Shown piece after piece: positions 43,823 through 51,548 of a DNA stretch of 55,290 nucleotides. How positions within the stretch are numbered: position 1 is the first letter of the stretch; every line of letters starts with the position of its first letter. Under the pieces are notes generated by a model. It was not told the DNA's origin and made no database searches. It was given only the letters and a program-made list of their open reading frames with translations. The stretch covers positions 559-55,848 of the forward strand of contig NZ_JAHKPU010000045.1 in NCBI RefSeq assembly GCF_018860505.1, in the 5' to 3' direction. The translations under genes and the position numbers were made by a program. This DNA is from Pacificibacter marinus (lineage in GTDB: Bacteria; Pseudomonadota; Alphaproteobacteria; Rhodobacterales; Rhodobacteraceae).

Positions 43823-45651
43823 TTTGATTGCCCTTCTTCTTTTTCAGCAGGCTGCCACATGGCCGCCGCGATGATTCCTGCCATAGCAATGCAATTGTTC
43901 AGCCCCCAAAGGGCATTGGCCAAAACCCCGCTCGTAGAATGCGAGGTGCCGCCCAAAACCAAAGCCCCTATCGCCCAAAGAACGCCTAAAATCGTCAGGA
44001 CGACAACCGCGATTTGAGGACGTACAAGAGCTAGAAATGTGCCCGCTTGACGCGCCTTTGGCGTGACCTTGAACGAAATCTTTTCGCCTCTCGCGATGGT
44101 CCAGATGGCTCTCAGTCCTAAAGGGAAAAACGATAGATAACTGGCTTTAGCTGGATAGCCATCGACCCCCCACGTTCCGACCATGATCGCAAGTTCAAGC
44201 GTGACCAGAAATGGAATGAGATGCAAAAAGAAATCTGTCGAATACGCCGACACTGGGGAAAGCCCCGTCAAAAGATACAGGACTGGCGCGAAAAGGAAGA
44301 TAACGTTCCAAAGCGGCGCAAGGTAGGAATAAAAGGTCGTCGCATACATCAAACGCTGAGGCAAACTTAGCCCTTTGCGAAACAAGGGATTGTCATTGAC
44401 CAAGATATCAAGGCTGCCGCCTGCGTATTTAAATCGCTGCACAGTCCAAGTCACAAGGTCTTGAGGCGACAACATTTTGCTTTCCACAATCGGGTGCATT
44501 TTGGACTTCCAGCCGCGTTCATGATCGGAATGCAATACGATAGATGTGTAAATATCTTCTGAAACATGAAATTTATAAGGGGTCAGAACCTCAGTCGCAG
44601 CCGCTTCAGTTTTGATCGCTTGCATCAACTCAGGCGCGACTTCGCGTTCTTTGCTAGATACAGTGATGGTCTCCTCGACAGCCCAAGTGCGTTCTTCGAC
44701 TTTTTGCCCAAAGCTGCGTAGCGCCGCCTCCATCACAGCCTCACGGCGGTGGATCGACCCCGCGCCACAGCAAAACGATGCATTCACCCAATTTCGACGC
44801 CGTTGTATAATGTCGTAAAACATCTTTGGGTCGTTCACGAACGGATCATCACCAACGGTCACAGGTCCGATAACTTTTTCAACAATACGCCCAAATGCAC
44901 CCCCTCGGGCTCCGAATTTTTGCGTCAACTTTTCTGGCAAGCGCTCGCCTTCAGGCAGGTCATAAAACCATTGCGGCGTTTGAACCCATGCCATTTTAGG
45001 ATCACGAAAATAGCCCAGTGTGTGTTCCAAAAGCGTCGGAAAGGGGCGCGTGTCAGCGTCGCAAATCACAAGGAAATCGCCATGGGTTTCGTCCATTGCG
45101 TTGCGTAAATTCCCTGCCTTGAACCCTTCGTTTGTCGTGCGTGAAATGTAATTTGCGCCCTCTTCTTCGGTCACGCGCCGCATGTCGGGGCGGCGTCCAT
45201 CATCGAGAATATGTATGCGCACATCGATGGGATGAGGATAGGTCATCCGTTTCGCGTCTTGAATACCAAGGCGCACCAATTCAGGGTCTTCGTCATAGGT
45301 GGCAAACATCACGTCGACCGCGATCGGACGGTCACTTTCAGGATGGCTCTGCACGACATCACCCAAAACCGCAGGCGGTGTTTCTATTTTGATGGGCTCG
45401 TCTTTCCACAGATTAAAGACGAATAACAACATCCCAAAATAGGCGCAGGTTTCAGCCAATACCAAAGGGATGGCAAACCACATGGCGTCAGGGTTTAATG
45501 ACCCTGTCCAGCGCCACCAGATGTACCAGCCCCCGACAACCAAGGCCACAGTTGCTAAGAACTGCCAAAGACTTTCACGCCTCGCCGAATAGGGCAAAGG
45601 TGGTGGCGGAACGCGGTCTTCGAATTTAAGAAAATAATCGTCCGTCATCAT
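43819..45651 (-). CDS. Cellulose-synthase-like family 2 glycosyltransferase
   Basis: 610 residues. Two membrane segments (about 30-50 and 57-80) precede the GT-A domain, with DDG at 150-152, DAD at 198-200, QTPQ at 224-227 and the catalytic-base region SEDIYTS (364-370). The position of the usual Q-x-x-R-W motif reads QRFKY (405-409). Further membrane segments form the C-terminal half. An insertion of about 65 residues separates FCCGAGSIHR from SEDIYT. It probably polymerises and extrudes a beta-linked glucan. I see no PilZ domain, so direct c-di-GMP activation is not evident. It is coupled by 4-base overlaps to both neighbours. Confidence 0.87.
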   Translation of the reverse strand: MMTDDYFLKFEDRVPPPPLPYSARRESLWQFLATVALVVGGWYIWWRWTGSLNPDAMWFAIPLVLAETCAYFGMLLFVFNLWKDEPIKIETPPAVLGDVVQSHPESDRPIAVDVMFATYDEDPELVRLGIQDAKRMTYPHPIDVRIHILDDGRRPDMRRVTEEEGANYISRTTNEGFKAGNLRNAMDETHGDFLVICDADTRPFPTLLEHTLGYFRDPKMAWVQTPQWFYDLPEGERLPEKLTQKFGARGGAFGRIVEKVIGPVTVGDDPFVNDPKMFYDIIQRRRNWVNASFCCGAGSIHRREAVMEAALRSFGQKVEERTWAVEETITVSSKEREVAPELMQAIKTEAAATEVLTPYKFHVSEDIYTSIVLHSDHERGWKSKMHPIVESKMLSPQDLVTWTVQRFKYAGGSLDILVNDNPLFRKGLSLPQRLMYATTFYSYLAPLWNVIFLFAPVLYLLTGLSPVSAYSTDFFLHLIPFLVTLELAIMVGTWGVDGYPAKASYLSFFPLGLRAIWTIARGEKISFKVTPKARQAGTFLALVRPQIAVVVLTILGVLWAIGALVLGGTSHSTSGVLANALWGLNNCIAMAGIIAAAMWQPAEKEEGQSK

Positions 45652-46796
45652 GCGCCTGCCTCTTTTGATTTACGCGCCTCCCACGGCGTCGGGCCTAGTC
45701 CGATGGTCCAAGCAAGTAGCCCGATCTTTGATATCCCTAAACTTACGAAAAACGACATCGGCAGCGCCACAGCGAACCGCAACAAAACCAATGCTGTGGG
45801 CGACAACATGTCTGATGTGCCTGATTTGAACAGCGCAATATCAAACAGATCAATCACCGCAGGATGAACAAGGTAAACACCGAATGAATATTTGGCAATT
45901 TTAGACCACAGTGGTGACCAGTCACGATATTGCCCGCCCAGAAAAATCAGGAAAATACAGATCGGCATGAGAAAGTGGCCATAAAAATCCCAACCACTGC
46001 GCACGCCCCACGCGCCGTTTTGCACCGCATAAGCAAAAAACGGGATCGTCGCCACATAAGCAAGCGCAGCAAAGTAAAATCCACCACGGCGCAGCAAGCG
46101 TGATTCACCGCGTGGAATGCCATCTTTCCAAAGCCCGTAAAGCGCAAAGGCCGCCAAACCATAGCCGACATAGCCTAAAATTTTGATCGCACGAAGAATG
46201 TAGTCACGTACTTCGGCCTCAAGCCCGAGCCCCCAGATAAACCCTTGCGTGTTGTTCATGATGCCCAGCGTCACGAATAAGGTTAGCCCAAGTATTGGGT
46301 AACGGGTCGCGCCTCGCATGAACGGGTAAAACAAAAAGAGCGCAAAGAGCGTTGGTAGAAAGTGCATGTGGTACTGAACTTTGCCAAGAAGAAAGTAGCC
46401 AAACCAATTTTTGATGTCAGAAATCTGATCCCACATATAGGGCGCATAGTTAAAAGCATCGGCTTTGAGCAGCCGAAAAAATGCGTAGAACACCACCCAA
46501 AACACAAACGGAACCAACAACCGTTTGGCCTGCATGCCGATGGCGCTGGAATAGCTCGGCATTTTCTTATCCACCCGCATCGCCATTAGGAAAAGCGAGA
46601 ACAAAAAGAACATTTCAGAGCCCGAAAATTCACCGAGCGACCGTAAGACCACGGGAATCAAACGCTCTGAGGTCTCCACTTTGGCGAAAGGTTGGCCTGC
46701 GAAATCTGTTGAAGAGTGGATCAAAACCACGCCCATTGCGGCAAACACGCGGTTTGCATCAAACCAAACCAGTCTCGGTTTGCCAGCTGCGCTCAT
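45648..46796 (-). CDS. Membrane acyltransferase (acyltransferase 3 family)
   Basis: 382 residues with about ten membrane segments. The N-terminal WFDANRVFAAMGVVLIHSS carries the catalytic-type His of the acyltransferase 3 family; FGVYLVHPAVIDL is near the end. It is expected to acylate (acetyl or succinyl) the nascent glycan, as OpgC or WssH-like proteins do. It lies between the second DUF3131 gene and the glycosyltransferase within the same operon. Confidence 0.87.
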   Translation of the reverse strand: MSAAGKPRLVWFDANRVFAAMGVVLIHSSTDFAGQPFAKVETSERLIPVVLRSLGEFSGSEMFFLFSLFLMAMRVDKKMPSYSSAIGMQAKRLLVPFVFWVVFYAFFRLLKADAFNYAPYMWDQISDIKNWFGYFLLGKVQYHMHFLPTLFALFLFYPFMRGATRYPILGLTLFVTLGIMNNTQGFIWGLGLEAEVRDYILRAIKILGYVGYGLAAFALYGLWKDGIPRGESRLLRRGGFYFAALAYVATIPFFAYAVQNGAWGVRSGWDFYGHFLMPICIFLIFLGGQYRDWSPLWSKIAKYSFGVYLVHPAVIDLFDIALFKSGTSDMLSPTALVLLRFAVALPMSFFVSLGISKIGLLAWTIGLGPTPWEARKSKEAGA

Positions 46797-46798
46797 AT

Positions 46799-48532
46799 TC
46801 AGTTCCCCGCTGGAATTGGACAGGAGCTGGCCAAAACTTTACGCGGTGTCGGCGGAGCAAGATTGTGTTTTTCAGGCTGACACTCGGTTGCTGCTGTCTC
46901 TCCTGTTGTCGGCACAGCGCGGCAGTACAAGAATTCTTCCAACGGGATAACCGGATCGAGTTGGGTTGGGTTCTCGCATGCACAGCATGGCACGACTTCT
47001 TCCATCAAGCGCGGATGACACTTGTTGTCACGCAAGCCTGTTCCGGCATAGGCCGTGTCCCAGAATTGCGCAGATGTGTTGATTTGCTGCAAGATTGGCC
47101 CTTGCACCTTATAAAGCAAAGCCGCGAGGATGATGCCATTGTTGTTGGCCGTTTGCAGTGGGATATAGCCGTTTCCGTTCTCATACAGTCCTTCGTAAAA
47201 CCCTGCTTCGGGATCATAAAGATCCGCGACGCTTTCAAACAAAAGATCAGTATAATCTGTATCCCAAAGCGCCCATAGACCCACCGCGGCCTTGGCAGCA
47301 ATCGCTGCGCGGTCAGGTTGATATTCCCCTGTCGGGTCTAATGTGTTCCACGCATAGCCGTCCGCGAAAATCGAGTCATACACAAAGTAAGGTTTTCCGT
47401 TGACCTGATGTTCAGACCGCGCTGTGATGATGCCCGTTTGTTCGTAACGACGTTGTTGAACCAGATAAATGCGGTTCGCAAACTCAGCCCGCCAGCCATG
47501 GCTTGCGGTCAGTCCGTCATAGGACTTATCAGAGGGCAAATCCCAACCCATCTCAAGTCCGTCAAGGATATACCCTTCGGTTAAAACATAGTTTTGGTTT
47601 TTGAAAACACGTGGATCGCGACCATCATAGGGCACTTTCACATCGTAAATCGTGGTATAGGCAAGAGGCTCAGGTGACATAGCTTTGTCAACGTCGAAAC
47701 CCCAAAGAGCAAAGCCTTTGGCGGCGTATTCTTCATACCCTAACCGGCCTTCTTGCACGTATTGCGCGGTTCCATCACCACGTTTAAAGGCCCCAAACAT
47801 GCTGCCATCATCGTTGACCATATTGCAAAAGTTCCAGCGCATTGGAACGTTGTCTACACTGTTTGCAAGGTAAGGGTTGCGCTCTTTAAGAATGCGAAGC
47901 CAAACCAGCAACCGCCCGATATCGAGCGCGGACATACCGACCTCGCCAGCTTCGTTGGCATAGTTAACTTTTTCCCCTGTTTCAGTGTTATACACTTTGT
48001 TGGGGGCTTCCTTATTGTATAAATCAAGGTTGCGCAGCGTGTTTAATAGCTTAGTGGCGCGCGTGTCGAATTCGCGCTTATCAATGATACAAAGCTCACG
48101 TGCTGCGACCAGCGCACTGATATAAGAAGCCGTGTCCCACATCGTGGTTGACGGATAAGAGCCAACAGCATTCACAAGTCCTGTTTCTGACTGAAACCGT
48201 TTTTCGAAATAAGACCATGCAATTTTTGCCATCTTAAATTCACGGTCAGTCAAACGGCCAGATCGCCCGAAATGCGGTCTAGAGATATCCCCTTCTTCAT
48301 GCGCGCACTGACCAGAATTCATTCCATCAAAATCAAGAATGAGGGGTGTTTCTGAACGGATCGTGACGCTGTTGTACTCAGTCCCATTGATAGACACGTT
48401 GTCAATTGTCATGGATCGCGGCTGGACAGCCGTTTCAGACTGAGCCCCAGATGACGTTGGAAATGCCAATACAACGGCGGCACATGCGCCGGCCCAGGCC
48501 GTCTTCAAAAAGGTTTCACTTTTCATTCGCAT
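46799..48532 (-). CDS. DUF3131 protein, secreted, larger paralogue
   Basis: 577 residues with a signal peptide (WAGACAAVVLAFPTSSGAQS). The DUF3131 domain shares long stretches with the protein at 42455: KIAWSYFEKRFQSETGLVNAVGSYPSTTMWDTASYI, APNKVYNTETGEKVNYANE and MSALDIGRLL. The C-terminal 80 residues are cysteine-rich (CHP, CCACE, CRAV, CQPE), unlike the paralogue, and suggest disulfide bonds in the periplasm or outside. First structural gene of the operon, 48 bases downstream of the RsbW-like gene. Confidence 0.8.
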   Translation of the reverse strand: MRMKSETFLKTAWAGACAAVVLAFPTSSGAQSETAVQPRSMTIDNVSINGTEYNSVTIRSETPLILDFDGMNSGQCAHEEGDISRPHFGRSGRLTDREFKMAKIAWSYFEKRFQSETGLVNAVGSYPSTTMWDTASYISALVAARELCIIDKREFDTRATKLLNTLRNLDLYNKEAPNKVYNTETGEKVNYANEAGEVGMSALDIGRLLVWLRILKERNPYLANSVDNVPMRWNFCNMVNDDGSMFGAFKRGDGTAQYVQEGRLGYEEYAAKGFALWGFDVDKAMSPEPLAYTTIYDVKVPYDGRDPRVFKNQNYVLTEGYILDGLEMGWDLPSDKSYDGLTASHGWRAEFANRIYLVQQRRYEQTGIITARSEHQVNGKPYFVYDSIFADGYAWNTLDPTGEYQPDRAAIAAKAAVGLWALWDTDYTDLLFESVADLYDPEAGFYEGLYENGNGYIPLQTANNNGIILAALLYKVQGPILQQINTSAQFWDTAYAGTGLRDNKCHPRLMEEVVPCCACENPTQLDPVIPLEEFLYCRAVPTTGETAATECQPEKHNLAPPTPRKVLASSCPIPAGN

Positions 48533-48580
48533 GCTCCGTTCTGGATGAGAATATATCTTCGGGTACGTTCGGCCCGATTT

Positions 48581-48994
48581 TTAATTTCGCGCCTGAAACT
48601 TCAAACTCAGACATCTACGATTTTGCACAGGACCATATTCAACCCCGTCAGCACATTCTAAAATCAGCCCTAGTCCCCGACCACTTTCGGCCATGACATC
48701 CACATCAGACAACGCGCGCGCTTGCTTGCGAATATCAAATGCCGCGGTCCCATCAGGGTCAAAAACATCAACGATTAACAGCTCCCCGTCGAAATCCAAC
48801 ATCAGGTCGATTGGCGCATCTTTTTGTTCCGTTTTTGCGTGCAGCACCAAGTTCGCCAAGGCTTCGCTCATACAGATGTCAAATCGCATGAGCACTTCAT
48901 CAGCCACTTTGTCTTGCAAATGACTTTTCAACGCCAAAACCATCGGATCGACCGCTTCGAGTTGGTTCTGCATATGAAAAGTCAATGCGCTCAC
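48581..48994 (-). CDS. RsbW-like anti-sigma / serine kinase ATPase
   Basis: 137 residues of the HATPase_c_2 family: N-box CMSEALANLVLHA, G-box SGRGLGLILECADGV and the Asp-containing VDVFDPDGTAAFD between. Such proteins phosphorylate a STAS partner or sequester a sigma factor or other target. The gene overlaps the STAS gene by four bases. No sigma factor gene is in the window, so its output partner is unknown. Confidence 0.85.
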   Translation of the reverse strand: MSALTFHMQNQLEAVDPMVLALKSHLQDKVADEVLMRFDICMSEALANLVLHAKTEQKDAPIDLMLDFDGELLIVDVFDPDGTAAFDIRKQARALSDVDVMAESGRGLGLILECADGVEYGPVQNRRCLSLKFQARN

Positions 48995-49335
48995 AGACTT
49001 TCACTCATGGCCTGCACCGCGGCGTCAACATCTAGGTAGCTTTTAAACACCCTATCCATTCGACAAATTTTAAACATTTGAGTGACATCGCTGTTCAATC
49101 CGCAGACAACCAAATCTCCTCGGTGTCCAATCCGTTTGAGTACACCAGTCAATGCACCCAATCCTGATGAATCCAGAAAAGAAACCTCTTTAAAATCGAT
49201 CACAAGTTGCGATGCTCCGCCTTCAATCAACGCTATGACCTCTTCTTTAAAAGCCTTTGAATTGATGGCTGTCAGGCGTTCCACACCAGGGCGCACAACA
49301 ACAATATGCGGGGCATACTTTGACGTATGTATCAT
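48991..49335 (-). CDS. STAS-domain anti-anti-sigma factor
   Basis: 114 residues, a single STAS domain with the phosphorylation loop FLDSSGLGAL (Ser56/Ser57). The phosphorylated form would be the substrate of the SpoIIE-type phosphatase encoded next door and the product of the RsbW-like kinase. It overlaps both neighbouring genes by four bases, so the three proteins are made together. Confidence 0.9.
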   Translation of the reverse strand: MIHTSKYAPHIVVVRPGVERLTAINSKAFKEEVIALIEGGASQLVIDFKEVSFLDSSGLGALTGVLKRIGHRGDLVVCGLNSDVTQMFKICRMDRVFKSYLDVDAAVQAMSESL

Positions 49336-50522
49336 GAATTTATCCTTTTTAGGGCGACCACAGTTAAGTCATCTTCCAATGCGCGACCACCGCGCCACTC
49401 TTTCAAATCTTGAACAATAATGTCTGGCACCTCATCGGTATCGCACTGGTGGTTTTGCTCGATGACGGAACGCAACATCCCGCGTCCAAACGGAACGCCA
49501 TGTTCGTTTTCCGCTTCGCCAGCGGCATCTGAACATAAAACCAGCAAGCCCCCTTCTTCGAAGGCAAAGACATCGTTCTCATACGAAAAATGAGAAAACA
49601 TTCCGACAGGAAATCCGCCTTCCCCCACTGAGGTCGCTTGCCCATTCGTATCCACATAGGTAGGAGACGGATATCCGGCCTGACAAAAATCCATATGGCC
49701 CGTATCCGTGTCGATGATCGCACAAAACATCGTGAAATAGTCGTCATTGTCAGCGGCGCTAAACCGTTGATTGAGATTGGACACCAAACCAGCAGGGTCA
49801 GGTTTTCCGTCTTTACCACATGCGGCATTACAAAAGAATTCAGGTGTAATCAGATGCCCGATGGCAACCGACAAAAGCGAGGCGTGAATGCCGTGACCAG
49901 ACACGTCCACCGCATAAAGGCCCAGCTTATTTTGTGGTAAAGCGAAGCACCCGAACATATCGCCGGACACCATCGCAGAGGGTACAAAAGCAGATGAAAC
50001 ATGGATGCCACCGATGTCGCGCTGAATCACGGGTAAAAGTTGCCTTTGCGCATCAGCAGCCGCTTTCAGATCTTCTTGAATACGGCTGTTGATTTCTTTC
50101 AAGATGTGGTGCTGATTTTGTCGCTCTCTCGCATGATGAACAAGACGAGAGGCAACATGGATGCGCGCCTTCAAGCGTGTGGGGTCATTATCTTTTGTCA
50201 GGAAATCATCGACGCCCGTATCCAATGCCTCGGCACTGGTTTCGCTTTGCCCACTGCCTGTCAGCATAATGATATGAACATAATGGTCTAAGTCCAAACC
50301 ACGCACAGCACGCGTGAGCTCGATACCATTCATGCGCGGCATATCAAAATCGGTGATTAAAATTTGAGCGCCGGTGGACTGAACCAATTCCAACGCCTCG
50401 ACGCCATCTTCAGCGACACACGCTTTGTGCCCCAAATGCTCGATCATTCGAGCCAGATAGGTGCGCTGAACCAAGTTATCCTCGGCGACGATAATGTCTA
50501 AGGGCATTTCCATGTCACACAA
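49332..50522 (-). CDS. Response regulator with SpoIIE/PP2C phosphatase output (HsbR/RsbU type)
   Basis: 396 residues. The N-terminal receiver (about 8-125) has phospho-acceptor Asp58 (LITDFDMPRMNG), an acidic pocket in VAEDN and the switch region MLTGSG...LTKDN. A coiled coil (about 125-165) links to the PP2C domain with metal-binding aspartates in SGDMFG, AVDVSGHG and EDDLTVVAL. Phosphorylation should change its phosphatase activity on the STAS protein. The architecture matches P. aeruginosa HsbR, which acts below an Hpt protein. First gene of the leftward run. Confidence 0.92.
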   Translation of the reverse strand: MCDMEMPLDIIVAEDNLVQRTYLARMIEHLGHKACVAEDGVEALELVQSTGAQILITDFDMPRMNGIELTRAVRGLDLDHYVHIIMLTGSGQSETSAEALDTGVDDFLTKDNDPTRLKARIHVASRLVHHARERQNQHHILKEINSRIQEDLKAAADAQRQLLPVIQRDIGGIHVSSAFVPSAMVSGDMFGCFALPQNKLGLYAVDVSGHGIHASLLSVAIGHLITPEFFCNAACGKDGKPDPAGLVSNLNQRFSAADNDDYFTMFCAIIDTDTGHMDFCQAGYPSPTYVDTNGQATSVGEGGFPVGMFSHFSYENDVFAFEEGGLLVLCSDAAGEAENEHGVPFGRGMLRSVIEQNHQCDTDEVPDIIVQDLKEWRGGRALEDDLTVVALKRINS

Positions 50523-50992
50523 GCCTCCATTCTAGCAGGCCAACAGTTCAAATCTAAAGCAAACAAAAAATTCAGGTCACTTGGTTTCCCAAATCCAAGC
50601 CAGTCGACGTTAAACATCACATAGCGGACCAAGTTGCTTCGTTGCTATCATCCTTAACCAAAAAGGACACATAAACAACTTAAAGATGCGCCCCTAACTG
50701 AACTTATCGCGCTCAAAAATGTCAAAATACGCACAACTTCGCGGCAAAATAATGCAACTTTTCTTAGGATAAACGCGCAGGTCCACGCGCCATAGGAAGA
50801 CATAAACAGGATATTTTATTTTTGACTCTGCACAGAATTGCAGCAGTATTTCTTGAATATTCTCAATTTTATCCTTGCCTTAATCGGCCAGCTAGGACTG
50901 ACTAAGGCAAAAGACACAGGCAAGCCAAGTGAAGAACACATGACGGTGCATTTGCTGAAATGTCTCAACAGACGTGATGAAAGGACGAATCC
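50523..50992. other. Divergent intergenic region between the response regulator and H-NOX genes
   Basis: About 470 A/T-rich bases that must carry both promoters. No clear operator palindrome was found. A possible 18-codon leader frame lies at its right end (separate entry). Confidence 0.4.
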
Positions 50993-50996
50993 ATGA
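50940..50996 (+). CDS. Possible leader peptide overlapping the H-NOX start
   Basis: The ATG at 50940 opens an 18-codon frame (MTVHLLKCLNRRDERTNP) whose TGA overlaps the H-NOX ATG as ATGA. A purine-rich GTGAAGAAC lies upstream. This could couple H-NOX translation to a leader; chance is equally possible. Confidence 0.25.
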   Translation: MTVHLLKCLNRRDERTNP

Positions 50997-51535
50997 AAGG
51001 CACGATCTTTGTTGAATTGATCAAAATGGCAGAAAATGCCTTTGGCGAGGACACTGTAGATGAGGTGTTAGACAAAGCCGATCTTGAAAATGATGGGGCG
51101 TTTACCACAGTCGGAAATTATCCCTGCTCGGAATTGGTCAAAATCGTTGTCGCCTTTAGCGCACATTCAGGCATTGACGCGGAGACATTGCAAAAGATGT
51201 TTGGGCATTGGATGTTGACTCATTTCGTTGAACATTATCCGCAGTTTTTTGCTGACAAAAAAGACGCATTTTCTTTGCTGGATTCCATCGAAAATGAAAT
51301 CCATGTCGAAGTTCGAAAGCTCTACCCCGAGGCAGAGCTGCCCACCTTTATTACGGAACGGACAGCTCCGAACCAAATGATGATGGTCTACGAGTCGCCT
51401 CGTCCTCTAGGGGCTTTTTGCCACGGAATGATTGAAGCCGCCCTCGCACATTTTGACGAAAAGGGTGGCATCACAAGTCAAGTCAATCTTGCCAAACCAA
51501 CAGTCACAAATTTTGAGATTACTCTGCAATCATAA
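50993..51535 (+). CDS. H-NOX haem nitric-oxide sensor
   Basis: 180 residues covering a complete H-NOX domain. The proximal haem ligand is His104 (IHVEVRKLYP), the propionate-binding motif is Tyr133-Ser135-Arg137 (YESPR), and Pro117 fits the haem-distorting proline. The distal-pocket Tyr used by O2-binding members is replaced by Phe at about 142, so NO rather than O2 is the expected ligand. AAAGGACG precedes the ATG. It is 13 bases upstream of the hybrid kinase, the usual H-NOX/HnoK pairing, and would regulate that kinase's autophosphorylation in the cytoplasm. Confidence 0.95.
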   Translation: MKGTIFVELIKMAENAFGEDTVDEVLDKADLENDGAFTTVGNYPCSELVKIVVAFSAHSGIDAETLQKMFGHWMLTHFVEHYPQFFADKKDAFSLLDSIENEIHVEVRKLYPEAELPTFITERTAPNQMMMVYESPRPLGAFCHGMIEAALAHFDEKGGITSQVNLAKPTVTNFEITLQS

Positions 51536-51548
51536 GGTATTATCTGAA

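Noticed and set aside
46481-47278. Plus-strand frame of 265 codons across the acyltransferase-DUF3131 junction
   Set aside because: It is a shadow of two genuine minus-strand genes, with biased composition and no domain.
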